In this document: one piece after another, positions 14,982 through 20,394 of the stretch | Layout of the letters: each line of letters begins with the position of its first letter | Position numbering within the stretch: the stretch's first letter is position 1 | Assembly: GCA_900546615.1 (NCBI GenBank) | Contig: URDJ01000044.1 | Coordinates: 1-20,394 of the forward strand | DNA length: 20,394 nt | DNA from: an uncultured Eubacteriales bacterium | GTDB taxonomy: Bacteria; Bacillota; Clostridia; Oscillospirales; Oscillospiraceae | Direction: 5' to 3' | Program-made: the position numbers and the translations under genes | The notes under the pieces: model-generated | The model's database searches: none | What the model was told of the DNA's origin: nothing | What the model saw: only the letters and a program-made list of their open reading frames with translations

Positions 14982-15013
14982 ATCGTCATTTTGGGCGCGC
15001 CACTGCGATCAGC

Positions 15014-15042
15014 TTGCGTTTCGCGCCATGATGTGGTAAAGT
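15014..15042 (+). promoter_or_regulatory. Promoter of the MBL-fold gene
   Basis: TTGCGT (15014-15019), a 17-base spacer and TAAAGT (15037-15042) preceded by TGG (extended -10) form a good promoter. The arms GGCGCG (14994-14999) and CGCGCC (15022-15027) flank the -35 box, similar in layout to the repeat at 12951-12981. Confidence 0.6.
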
Positions 15043-15066
15043 TTCAGAAAAAAGGAGGTCTGAAGC

Positions 15067-15948
15067 ATGTACGAGCTGGTGCAAGCAGGGGAGCGCAGCT
15101 ATTATATCGACTGCCCGGCGAAGATGGGGCTGTATTTGGCCTCGGAAAGCGAGGTCTGGCTCATCGACAGCGGCAACGACAAGGACGCGGGGCGGAAGGT
15201 CAGGCAGATACTGGACAAGAACTCGTGGAAGCTGCGGGGCATACTGGTCACGCACTCGAACGCTGACCACGTCGGCGGCTGCCAGTACCTGCAGAAGCAG
15301 ACGGGCTGCCGTGTCTTCGCGCCGGATATCGAGGCGGCGTTCACGCGCAACCCGGTGCTGGAACCGGCTTTTTTGTACGGGGGCTATCCGCCGAAGCCTT
15401 TGAGGCACAAGTTCCTCATGGCTCAGCCCGCGCCGGCGGAGGATATGAGGTCGGAGGGCTTCCCGGAGGATATAGAGCCCCTGTCTCTGCCGGGGCACTA
15501 TTTCGACATGACGGGCTACCGGACGCCGGATGGCACGGCGTATATAGCGGACTGCCTCTCGAGCGCCGTGACGCTGGAGAAGTACGGTTTTCCGTTCATC
15601 TACGACGTGGCGGCGTATATGGAGACGCTGCGGGCCCTGCCGGAGCTGGAGGCGAAGCTCTACGTCCCGGCGCACGCGGAGGCGACAGAGGACATCAGGC
15701 CGCTGGCGGAGCTGAATCTGAGGCACGTCGAGGGCCTGTGCGAGTACGTGCTGGACCTGTGCGCCGAGCCGAGGAGCTTTGATGACATCCTGAAGCAGGC
15801 CTTCGACAGCTACGGTCTGCAGCTTACGATGGAGCAGTACGTCCTCGTAGGCAGCACGATAAGATCTATCCTGGCCTATCTGATGGACAGTGGCCGGACA
15901 GGTATAGAGATATCCGACAACCGGCTGTTCTGGAGAAAAATCACATGA
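15067..15948 (+). CDS. MBL-fold metallo-hydrolase
   Basis: The 293-residue protein has the metallo-beta-lactamase fold: VWLIDSGN (30-37), the metal loop THSNADHVGG (62-71), GHYFDMTG with a third histidine, IADCLS, and PAHAE near 205. The canonical HxHxDH loop is HxNxDH here (N65), so the first metal site has one altered ligand. The fold hydrolyses thioesters, phosphodiesters, lactones or similar bonds; the substrate is not readable. The C-terminal 70 residues (DLCAEPRSFDDILKQAFDS ... LVGSTIRSILAYL) look like a small winged-helix-type extension seen in some MBL proteins. ATG 15067 has AAAGGAGG about nine bases upstream. It is monocistronic between a promoter at 15014 and a terminator at 15958. 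Confidence 0.85.
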   Translation: MYELVQAGERSYYIDCPAKMGLYLASESEVWLIDSGNDKDAGRKVRQILDKNSWKLRGILVTHSNADHVGGCQYLQKQTGCRVFAPDIEAAFTRNPVLEPAFLYGGYPPKPLRHKFLMAQPAPAEDMRSEGFPEDIEPLSLPGHYFDMTGYRTPDGTAYIADCLSSAVTLEKYGFPFIYDVAAYMETLRALPELEAKLYVPAHAEATEDIRPLAELNLRHVEGLCEYVLDLCAEPRSFDDILKQAFDSYGLQLTMEQYVLVGSTIRSILAYLMDSGRTGIEISDNRLFWRKIT

Positions 15949-15957
15949 TGGCAAAAT

Positions 15958-15990
15958 AATCGGGCAGGTGCACAAGGCGCCTGCCCGATT
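15958..15990. terminator. Bidirectional terminator between MBL gene and psuG
   Basis: AATCGGGCAGG (15958-15968) pairs with CCTGCCCGATT (15980-15990). The + strand continues ATTGTTTATT and the - strand continues ATTTTGCC, so both convergent genes are served. Confidence 0.85.
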
Positions 15991-16002
15991 ATTGTTTATT
16001 CT

Positions 16003-16911
16003 TTATTTCGCGTATTCTACGGCGATCCTGGCCGCTACCCTCGCGTTGTTGAGCGCCAGCTCTACGTTCGACTTGAAGCTCTCGCCTCCCGTCAGCTCCT
16101 TGACCTTGGCAAGCAGGAAAGGCGTGATGTCCTTGCCGTGGACGCCAGCGGCCTCGGCCGCCTCCAGCGCAACGTTGATTATGCCCTCCATGTAGTTGAA
16201 GTCCAGCCCGTACTCCTCCTGGATCGGGTTCGCTATAAGAACGCCGCCCTTCAGGCCGAGCTGCCACTTTGCCTTGAGGATAGCCGCGATCTCCGCCGCG
16301 TCCTTCGCCGCATAGTCAAGCCTGTGCCCGCTCCGGCGGCAGTAGAACGCCGGAAACTCGTCCGTGCCCACGCCTATCACCGGCACGCCCATCGTCTCGA
16401 GGTACTCAAGCGTCCGTCCGATGTCCAGTATCTGCTTCGCGCCCGCGCAGACCACCGCGACCGAGGTATGCGCCAGCTCCTGCAGGTCCGCCGATACGTC
16501 CATCGTCACCTCGCCGTGCCTGTGTACGCCGCCGATGCCGCCCGTCGCGAACACCCGTATGCCCGCAAGCTCCGCTATCAGCATCGTCGTCGCCACGGTC
16601 GTCGCGCCGTTCTTCCCCGCCGCGAGGTACACCGGTACGTCCCGGCGGCTCACCTTGCCCACGTCCTCCGCGCGGCACATGGTCTCGAGGTCCGCTTCGC
16701 CCAGGCCCACCTTGAGCTTGCCGCCCATGATCGCCATCGTCGCCGGAACCGCGCCCTCGGAGCGCACGACCTCCTCCACGCGCGCCGCGAAGTCAAGGTT
16801 CTCCGGCCAGGGCATGCCGTGGCTCAGTATGGTGCTCTCCAGCGCCACCACCGGCTTGCCCGCCTCAAGCGCCTCGCGCACCTCCGGCCTTATATCCAAA
16901 TACTCGTTCAT
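16003..16911 (-). CDS. psuG: Pseudouridine-5'-phosphate glycosidase
   Basis: PsuG splits pseudouridine 5'-phosphate to uracil and ribose 5-phosphate, breaking the C-C glycosidic bond left from RNA turnover. The 302-residue length is normal. Family motifs are ALESTILSHGMPWPEN (23-38, with the catalytic Glu), MAIMGGKLKVGL, VSRRD, NGATTVATTM, FATGGIGGVHR and VVCAGAKQILDIGRTLEYLET, which carries the Lys that forms the covalent adduct. ATG 16911 has GGGAGG upstream and follows the psuK stop by 20 bases. The preceding kinase supplies its substrate. It is the last gene of the folC-ruvX-psuK-psuG operon. Confidence 0.97.
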   Translation of the reverse strand: MNEYLDIRPEVREALEAGKPVVALESTILSHGMPWPENLDFAARVEEVVRSEGAVPATMAIMGGKLKVGLGEADLETMCRAEDVGKVSRRDVPVYLAAGKNGATTVATTMLIAELAGIRVFATGGIGGVHRHGEVTMDVSADLQELAHTSVAVVCAGAKQILDIGRTLEYLETMGVPVIGVGTDEFPAFYCRRSGHRLDYAAKDAAEIAAILKAKWQLGLKGGVLIANPIQEEYGLDFNYMEGIINVALEAAEAAGVHGKDITPFLLAKVKELTGGESFKSNVELALNNARVAARIAVEYAK

Positions 16912-16931
16912 GTCAAAACCTCCCGAATAAT

Positions 16932-17873
16932 TTATTGCATGTTCTGATTCTCCCGGAGCAGCCGCAGCACGTTCTCCTCCGACATGTCCGGGTTTATCGT
17001 CAGCTCGCTCGCCACCGCGAGCGAGCCGGCGGCATTGGCAAAGTCAAGCCCCTCCTCCGGGCCGAGGCCGTTCACGTAGGCGTAGACCAGCCCCGCCATG
17101 AAGGCGTCGCCCGCACCGTTGGCGTTCGCCATCAGCTCCACCGGGTGCAGCGCGCGCAGCAGCCTGTGCCCCTGCGCGTCCGCGTAGTAGCAGCCGCGCT
17201 CGCCGAGGCTCACCGCCACACGCTTCGTGCCCTTCGAGAGCAGGATATCACAGGCCCGCTCTATGTCCTGCGAGCTGTTCGTCTCCGTATCCGCCAGCAC
17301 GCCCAGCTCTATCCGGTTCGGCTTCACGCAAAACAGCCCGCCGACCAGCGGCCGCACCTTGCGCGCATAGCTCGTGCTCACCGGGTCGAGGAAGACCGGC
17401 GTGTCCCCCGCCTGAGCTATTATCTCCGCCACCGTCTCCGCCGGCAGGCAGGGGTCGCAGACGATGGCCGCGGCCTGCCTGAGCTGCTCCACATTCGCCC
17501 GCACCAGCTCTGGCGTCACGTTCTCGAGTATGCCCATGTCCGACATCGCCACGAGCATGTCGCCCTTCTGGTCGAGCACCGAAATATAACAGCTTGAGGC
17601 CGCGCCCGGCACCGTCACTACGCCGGATATGTCTATCCCCGCGGCCGCGGAGCTTCTAAGCACCATCTCCCCGTACAGGTCCGCGCCCACCGCTGAGATG
17701 AGCTTCGTCCGCAGCCCGAGCCGCGAGAGGTTCTCCATCACGTTCCTCGTGACGCCTCCCGCCGAGGTGCGCAGGTGCCCGGGGTTCGAGTCGCGCATGA
17801 CCACCGGTACCCGGCTCTTGCCGTGTACGTCTATGTTCGCGCCGCCTATGCCGAGTACGAATTCTTCCGACAT
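16932..17873 (-). CDS. psuK: Pseudouridine kinase (PfkB family)
   Basis: The protein is a PfkB-type sugar/nucleoside kinase: GIGGANIDVHG (8-18), the substrate loop SNPGHLRTSAGGVTRNVMENLSRLG (about 29-53), and ANANGAGDAFMAGLVYAY with the catalytic Asp. Its position directly before psuG identifies it as the kinase that makes pseudouridine 5'-phosphate from pseudouridine. I start it at ATG 17871-17873 because GGGGAGGTG lies five bases upstream; this gives 313 residues. The open frame extends upstream to 18035, but that extension lies inside ruvX and is Arg/Ser-rich noise. It begins one base after the ruvX stop, so translation is coupled. Confidence 0.93.
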   Translation of the reverse strand: MSEEFVLGIGGANIDVHGKSRVPVVMRDSNPGHLRTSAGGVTRNVMENLSRLGLRTKLISAVGADLYGEMVLRSSAAAGIDISGVVTVPGAASSCYISVLDQKGDMLVAMSDMGILENVTPELVRANVEQLRQAAAIVCDPCLPAETVAEIIAQAGDTPVFLDPVSTSYARKVRPLVGGLFCVKPNRIELGVLADTETNSSQDIERACDILLSKGTKRVAVSLGERGCYYADAQGHRLLRALHPVELMANANGAGDAFMAGLVYAYVNGLGPEEGLDFANAAGSLAVASELTINPDMSEENVLRLLRENQNMQ

Positions 17874-17874
17874 C

Positions 17875-18294
17875 TCAGCACCTCCCCTGTCCGGAGCCCA
17901 GGTATCCTTCGAGTATGAGCGCCGCCGCAAGCGCGTCCACGCTCTTTTTGTGCTTCTTCTCCCGCTTGCCGTTGGCCGAGAGGATGGCGTGTGCCTCCAC
18001 GCTGCTGCGCCGCTCGTCCCAGAGCCGCACCTCAAGCCCCGTGCGCTCCGTGAGCAGCTTCGAGAAGGCCCGGCTCTTTTCCGCCCTCGGCCCCTCGCTG
18101 CCGTCCATGTTCTTCGGCAGGCCCAGCACGAGCTTTCCTACCCCGCGCTCGCGACACTCCCGCGCTATCCTCTCGCAGAGCCGCTCCGCGTCCCATTCCT
18201 CCACCGTGAAGGCCTCGCCGCAGAGCACGCCTCCCGCGTCCGAGAAGGCCAGGCCAGTCCGCCTGTCCCCGTAGTCTATCGCCAGCACCCGCAT
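17875..18294 (-). CDS. ruvX: Putative pre-16S rRNA nuclease / Holliday junction resolvase-like (YqgF)
   Basis: The 139-residue protein has the RNase H-like fold of YqgF: IDYGDRRTGLAFSD (6-19, first acidic ligand D7), LVLGLPKNMDGSEG, DERRSS and the final acidic helix VDALAAALILEGYL. It is essential in several bacteria and trims the 5' end of 16S rRNA precursor; an older name links it to Holliday junctions. ATG 18294 starts one base after the folC stop, with GGAGGAG inside the end of folC. Placement in an operon with folC and the pseudouridine genes links it to RNA processing and turnover. Confidence 0.95.
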   Translation of the reverse strand: MRVLAIDYGDRRTGLAFSDAGGVLCGEAFTVEEWDAERLCERIARECRERGVGKLVLGLPKNMDGSEGPRAEKSRAFSKLLTERTGLEVRLWDERRSSVEAHAILSANGKREKKHKKSVDALAAALILEGYLGSGQGRC

Positions 18295-18295
18295 A

Positions 18296-19549
18296 TCACG
18301 CCTCCTCCCCCAGCAGACGCTCCCGCACCGCGCCGGACATGTAGAGCGAGCCGACCGAGCAGACCATGCCGTCCGCCCCCGCGAGACTCATTGCCGTGTC
18401 AACGCCGGAGGCCATGTCCGCCGCCGGTACCGCCGGGGTCCCCCGCTCCAGTATCGCCCGGCACAGCTCCTGCGCGGGCAGTGCGCGCTCCGACTCCGGC
18501 GTCACGCACACCACCTGCGAGGCGCAGGGCAGCAGCGTCTCCAGCATCTCGCCCCAGTCCTTGTCCGCCAGCACGCCCATGAGCAGCACACGGCGCCGCT
18601 CCGGGAAATACCGCTCCAGAGCCGCCGCCGTCGTCGCCACGCACTGTGGGTTGTGCCCGCCGTCCACAACAAAGTACGGCTCTCTCGACACCAGCTCAAA
18701 TCTCGCGGGCCAGACTGCCCGCTCCAGCCCCGCGGCTATCGCTCCCTCCGCGATGCCCAGCTGCCGCGCCGCCTCGATGGCAACCGCGGCGTTCTTCGTC
18801 TGATGTTCGCCCAGTAATTTAATATGGTATCCCCGGCCGCGATAGCGGAACTCCTGCCCGTCCAGCCCGTCCGTGAGCGGCTCGATGGCGCCGAAGTCCG
18901 CGAAATGCAGCTCGGTGCCGGTCCTCCCCGCCGCTTCGCGCAGGACGGCTTCGACGGAGGGTGTCTGGCCGTAGGAAACGGCAGGCCCGCCCTTGAAAAT
19001 GCCCGCCTTCTCGGCCGCTATCTGCTCGACCGTATCCCCGAGCACGCCCGTGTGGTCGAGGCCAATGTTCGTGATGACGGCGCAGTCCGGCCTTCCGATG
19101 ACATTCGTGGCGTCGAGTCTGCCGCCCATGCCGACCTCGAGCACCACATAGTCGCAGCGCTCGTGCGCGAACCACCAGAAGGCGGCGGCGGTCAGCAGCT
19201 CGAACTCAGTGCAGGGTTCGGCCATGCCCTCGGCGGCGTCCCTGAGCGCCTCTACCGCCATGGCGAGGCCCTCGCGCGGCATCTCCCGTCCGTCTACGCG
19301 CATGCGCTCGGTGACTCTCAGCAGGTGCGGGGAGGTGTAAAGCCCCGTCCTGTATCCGGCGCAGGTCAATATGGACGCCAGCATGGCCGAGGTGGAGCCT
19401 TTGCCGTTCGTGCCAGCAACGTGGACAAAGCGGCAAGTTTGCTCCGGGTGTCCGAGCCGCGCGAGCAGCTCGGCTATGCGCTCAAGGCCCGGCCTGATCC
19501 CCAGCCAGGACACTCCCTCGAGATATTTAAGCGCCTCCGCGTAGGTCAT
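18296..19549 (-). CDS. folC: Bifunctional folylpolyglutamate synthase / dihydrofolate synthase
   Basis: FolC adds glutamate to dihydropteroate and extends folate polyglutamate tails using ATP. The sequence shows the Mur-ligase-type P-loop VAGTNGKGST (44-53), TSPHLLRVTERMRVDG, EVGMGGRLDATN, ITNIGLDHTGVLG followed by AEKAGIFK, and VDGGHNPQC. The length of 417 residues is normal. I choose ATG 19547-19549 (GGGGGCG upstream) over ATG 19585, because the promoter at 19576-19604 would start transcription near 19569, downstream of the earlier ATG. It is first in the folC-ruvX-psuK-psuG operon. Confidence 0.95.
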   Translation of the reverse strand: MTYAEALKYLEGVSWLGIRPGLERIAELLARLGHPEQTCRFVHVAGTNGKGSTSAMLASILTCAGYRTGLYTSPHLLRVTERMRVDGREMPREGLAMAVEALRDAAEGMAEPCTEFELLTAAAFWWFAHERCDYVVLEVGMGGRLDATNVIGRPDCAVITNIGLDHTGVLGDTVEQIAAEKAGIFKGGPAVSYGQTPSVEAVLREAAGRTGTELHFADFGAIEPLTDGLDGQEFRYRGRGYHIKLLGEHQTKNAAVAIEAARQLGIAEGAIAAGLERAVWPARFELVSREPYFVVDGGHNPQCVATTAAALERYFPERRRVLLMGVLADKDWGEMLETLLPCASQVVCVTPESERALPAQELCRAILERGTPAVPAADMASGVDTAMSLAGADGMVCSVGSLYMSGAVRERLLGEEA

Positions 19550-19575
19550 AAGTACAACGCCCCCGTTCGTGCGAC

Positions 19576-19604
19576 AGTATATCATCTGCCGCGCCCCGTT
19601 GCAA
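19576..19604 (-). promoter_or_regulatory. Promoter of the folC operon
   Basis: On the - strand, TTGCAA (19599-19604) is followed after 17 bases by TATACT (19576-19581). The predicted start near 19569 leaves a 20-base leader, which fixes the folC start at 19549 and excludes the repeat array at 19660-19937 from the folC leader. Confidence 0.65.
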
Positions 19605-19622
19605 ATGAAAATGCGTGCGAAA

Positions 19623-19652
19623 CGGCCGCGCCAGGGGGGAATGGCGCGGCCG
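19623..19652. terminator. GC-rich hairpin upstream of the folC promoter (possible - strand terminator)
   Basis: CGGCCGCGCCA (19623-19633) pairs perfectly with TGGCGCGGCCG (19642-19652) around GGGGGGAA. On the - strand it is followed by TTTCGCACGCATTTTC, so it might stop - strand read-through into folC; on the + strand there is no T-tract. It also marks the left edge of the repeat region. Confidence 0.45.
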
Positions 19653-19703
19653 CATATCTTAACACCATGAGCGGTGGGTGTTGTCCCTCTGCCCGCTGTG
19701 AAA

Positions 19704-19937
19704 GCGGGGCAGTTATATAAGCACTCTGAAATGAGTGAGAGATTGTGGTCTGCCCCTTCAGGAAGGAAGTATCTTTCCTGAAGCGGGGCAGTTATATAAG
19801 CACTCTGAAATGAGTGGGAGATTGTGGTCTGCCCCTTCAGGAAGGAAGTATCTTTCCTGAAGCGGGGCAGTTATATAAGCACTCTGAAATGAGTGGGAGA
19901 TTGTGGTCTGCCCCTTCAGGAAAGATACTTCCTTCCT
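19704..19937. repeat. Three tandem 79-bp repeats
   Basis: Units start at 19704, 19783 and 19862, exactly 79 bases apart. Units 1 and 2 differ at one base (GAGTGAGAG versus GAGTGGGAG), and unit 3 is identical to unit 2 over its first 61 bases or so. In unit 3 the last segment (19915-19937) is the reverse complement of the matching segment in units 1 and 2, and the unit ends three bases early in the terminator. There are no variable spacers, so this is not a CRISPR array. Confidence 0.95.
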
Positions 19938-19960
19938 CGGCGGGCAGGTCGCCGTTTTTT
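19938..19960 (+). terminator. Intrinsic terminator ending the repeat array
   Basis: CGGCG (19938-19942) pairs with CGCCG (19950-19954), followed directly by six Ts (19955-19960). It has no protein gene upstream on the + strand, which implies a transcript through the repeat array. Confidence 0.7.
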
Positions 19961-20121
19961 GTGGCTTATAAGCTGTATTGCCGGTACATCGGTACGTTTT
20001 TCCGTATCAGCATCTACAAGATACCAGCCACTTATGAACTCGATGTGAACCGAGAATGAACTTTCCGGGACATTTCTGTATCATGATGAGCGAAAAAAGG
20101 GCGCGAAACGGGAAAAAGCTG
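19961..20121. other. Gene-free stretch between array and rpmG promoter
   Basis: At 19961-20031 the outer arms GTGGCT (19961-19966) and AGCCAC (20026-20031) enclose a GTATC/GATAC hairpin (20004-20008, 20020-20024) and GGTAC direct repeats. The span is tRNA-sized, but no T-loop (GTTCRANNC) is present, so I do not call a tRNA. From 20032 to 20121 I see no convincing gene or structure. Confidence 0.3.
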
Positions 20122-20150
20122 TTGACCTCCGGGGAAGACTGTGTTATACT
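20122..20150 (+). promoter_or_regulatory. Promoter of rpmG
   Basis: TTGACC (20122-20127) and TATACT (20145-20150) have a 17-base spacer. The start near 20157 gives a leader of about 115 bases before ATG 20273. That leader contains the paired arms GCCGG/CCGGC, GGCCTG/CAGGCC and a GGCCGC...GCGGCC hairpin just before the ribosome site. Confidence 0.75.
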
Positions 20151-20272
20151 TCATTTTACCTGTCGGCCGGACGGGTTTATTTTCGTGCGCGCAAGTGCGA
20201 AAGCCGGCCTGCCATACAGGGAGGCAACACAGGCCGCTTGGCGGCCAAGTTTTACAAGGAGGTGCCGAATAA

Positions 20273-20394
20273 ATGGCTGTTGGTGCAAGAGTGAAGGTCA
20301 CTCTCAGGTGCAGCGAGTGCAAGGAGCGCAACTACTTCACGGTCAAGAACAAGAAGAACACTCCCGACCGTCTCGAGATGAAGAAGTACTGCCC
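20273..20394 (+). CDS. rpmG: Ribosomal protein L33 (partial, runs off the window)
   Basis: Forty codons are visible, beginning [17 protein letters not shown]. The first zinc pair C13-x2-C16 is present, as is the start of the second (KKYCP), so this is the zinc-binding form of L33. [20 protein letters not shown] is the conserved core of the family. L33 is a small 50S subunit protein near the E site. AAGGAGG lies 10 bases before ATG 20273. In many bacteria rpmG precedes secE and nusG, which probably follow beyond the window. Only the last 10 to 15 residues are missing. Confidence 0.97.
   Translation, partial: MAVGARVKVTLRCSECKERNYFTVKNKKNTPDRLEMKKYC

Larger units (their letters stand above)
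19660..19960 (+). ncRNA. Candidate structured RNA made of tandem 79-nt units (novel, unnamed)
   Basis: The region has no credible gene but is full of paired elements and ends in an intrinsic terminator on the + strand. Each unit holds GGGGCAG, TTATATAA, a CACTC-TGAAAT-GAGTG hairpin, a GGAGATTGTGGT stretch and CTGCCCC. A decayed unit precedes them (CACC-ATGAGC-GGTG at 19663-19676, then TTGT and CTGCCC). Hairpins of the form CTGCCC...GGGCAG lie between units, and the same arms can instead close around the CACTC hairpin, so two folds compete. I match this to no RNA class known to me. The + strand is chosen for the terminator; no clear promoter is visible, so it may also be a DNA repeat element. 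Confidence 0.4.

Noticed and set aside
16138..16947. 269-codon + strand frame opposite psuG
   Set aside because: It is His/Arg/Val-rich shadow translation opposite a clear psuG with all family motifs.
17874..18035. N-terminal extension of the psuK frame by 54 residues
   Set aside because: The extra residues are Arg/Ser-rich, overlap ruvX, and a strong ribosome site precedes the internal ATG at 17873.
19550..19585. Upstream ATG start for folC at 19585
   Set aside because: It overlaps the -10 box of the folC promoter and has no ribosome site; ATG 19549 fits.
19757..19782. SRP RNA-like GGAAGGAAG segment
   Set aside because: It shares only a short purine-rich string with the 4.5S RNA tip; the flanking internal loops of SRP RNA are missing.
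19704..19937. CRISPR array
   Set aside because: The 79-bp units are identical along their whole length with no unique spacers, and no cas genes are near.
19660..19937. Folate riboswitch for folC
   Set aside because: The folC promoter lies at 19576-19604, so the array is upstream of the folC transcript, and the sequence does not resemble the folate-sensing RNAs I know.
19814..20059. 81-codon + strand open frame across the repeat array
   Set aside because: It translates repeat units and the terminator, has no ribosome site and no protein-like composition.

Overview
The window is GC-rich bacterial DNA from an anaerobe-like genome. Coding thirds are GC-biased, yet ATA (Ile) and AGG (Arg) codons remain common. 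Shine-Dalgarno sequences are strong, and sigma-70-type promoters (TTGACA-17-TATAAT) are easy to read. A zinc-type ribosomal protein L33, a ferredoxin, a DUF4914-like protein and a doubled moeA set would fit a gut-type clostridial Firmicute or possibly a Synergistota member; I cannot decide between them from sequence alone.

Layout. (1) 1-1000: the tail of a possible upstream + strand gene, a shared terminator and a LysR-type regulator on the - strand. (2) 1225-2566: divergent from the LysR gene, a two-gene unit encoding a 2x[4Fe-4S] ferredoxin-like protein and a Cys/His-containing protein that I do not recognise. It ends in two tandem 41-bp palindromic repeats. (3) 2667-8960: a LacI-type regulator divergent from a five-gene catabolic operon: HMG-CoA-lyase-like enzyme, family III CoA-transferase, DUF997-like membrane subunit, sodium/solute symporter and an esterase-713-like hydrolase. 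The set reads as import or ester release, then CoA activation, then C-C cleavage of a branched hydroxy-dicarboxylic acid. (4) 9026-12950: molybdenum cofactor genes, namely a moeA operon on the - strand (moeA plus a moeA-PBP fusion) and a divergent HesA/MoeB/ThiF-type adenylyltransferase. (5) 13059-15948: two stand-alone + strand genes with clear promoters, a DUF4914/PEPCK-like P-loop protein and an MBL-fold hydrolase. (6) 16003-19549: a - strand operon folC - ruvX - psuK - psuG. (7) 19550-20272: a gene-free region with a three-copy, 79-bp tandem repeat of strong RNA-folding potential, ending in an intrinsic terminator, followed by the promoter and long structured leader of rpmG (L33), which runs off the end.

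The most unusual item is the 79-bp array (19704-19937, with a decayed leading copy from about 19660). Its copies can fold into two mutually exclusive hairpin sets, and its last copy carries an exact internal inversion while keeping the hairpin. It looks like an undescribed structured RNA or a hairpin-forming repeat element. Second is the HMG-lyase/CoA-transferase/symporter/esterase operon with its duplicated AT-rich operator candidates. Third is the ferredoxin plus unknown protein pair.
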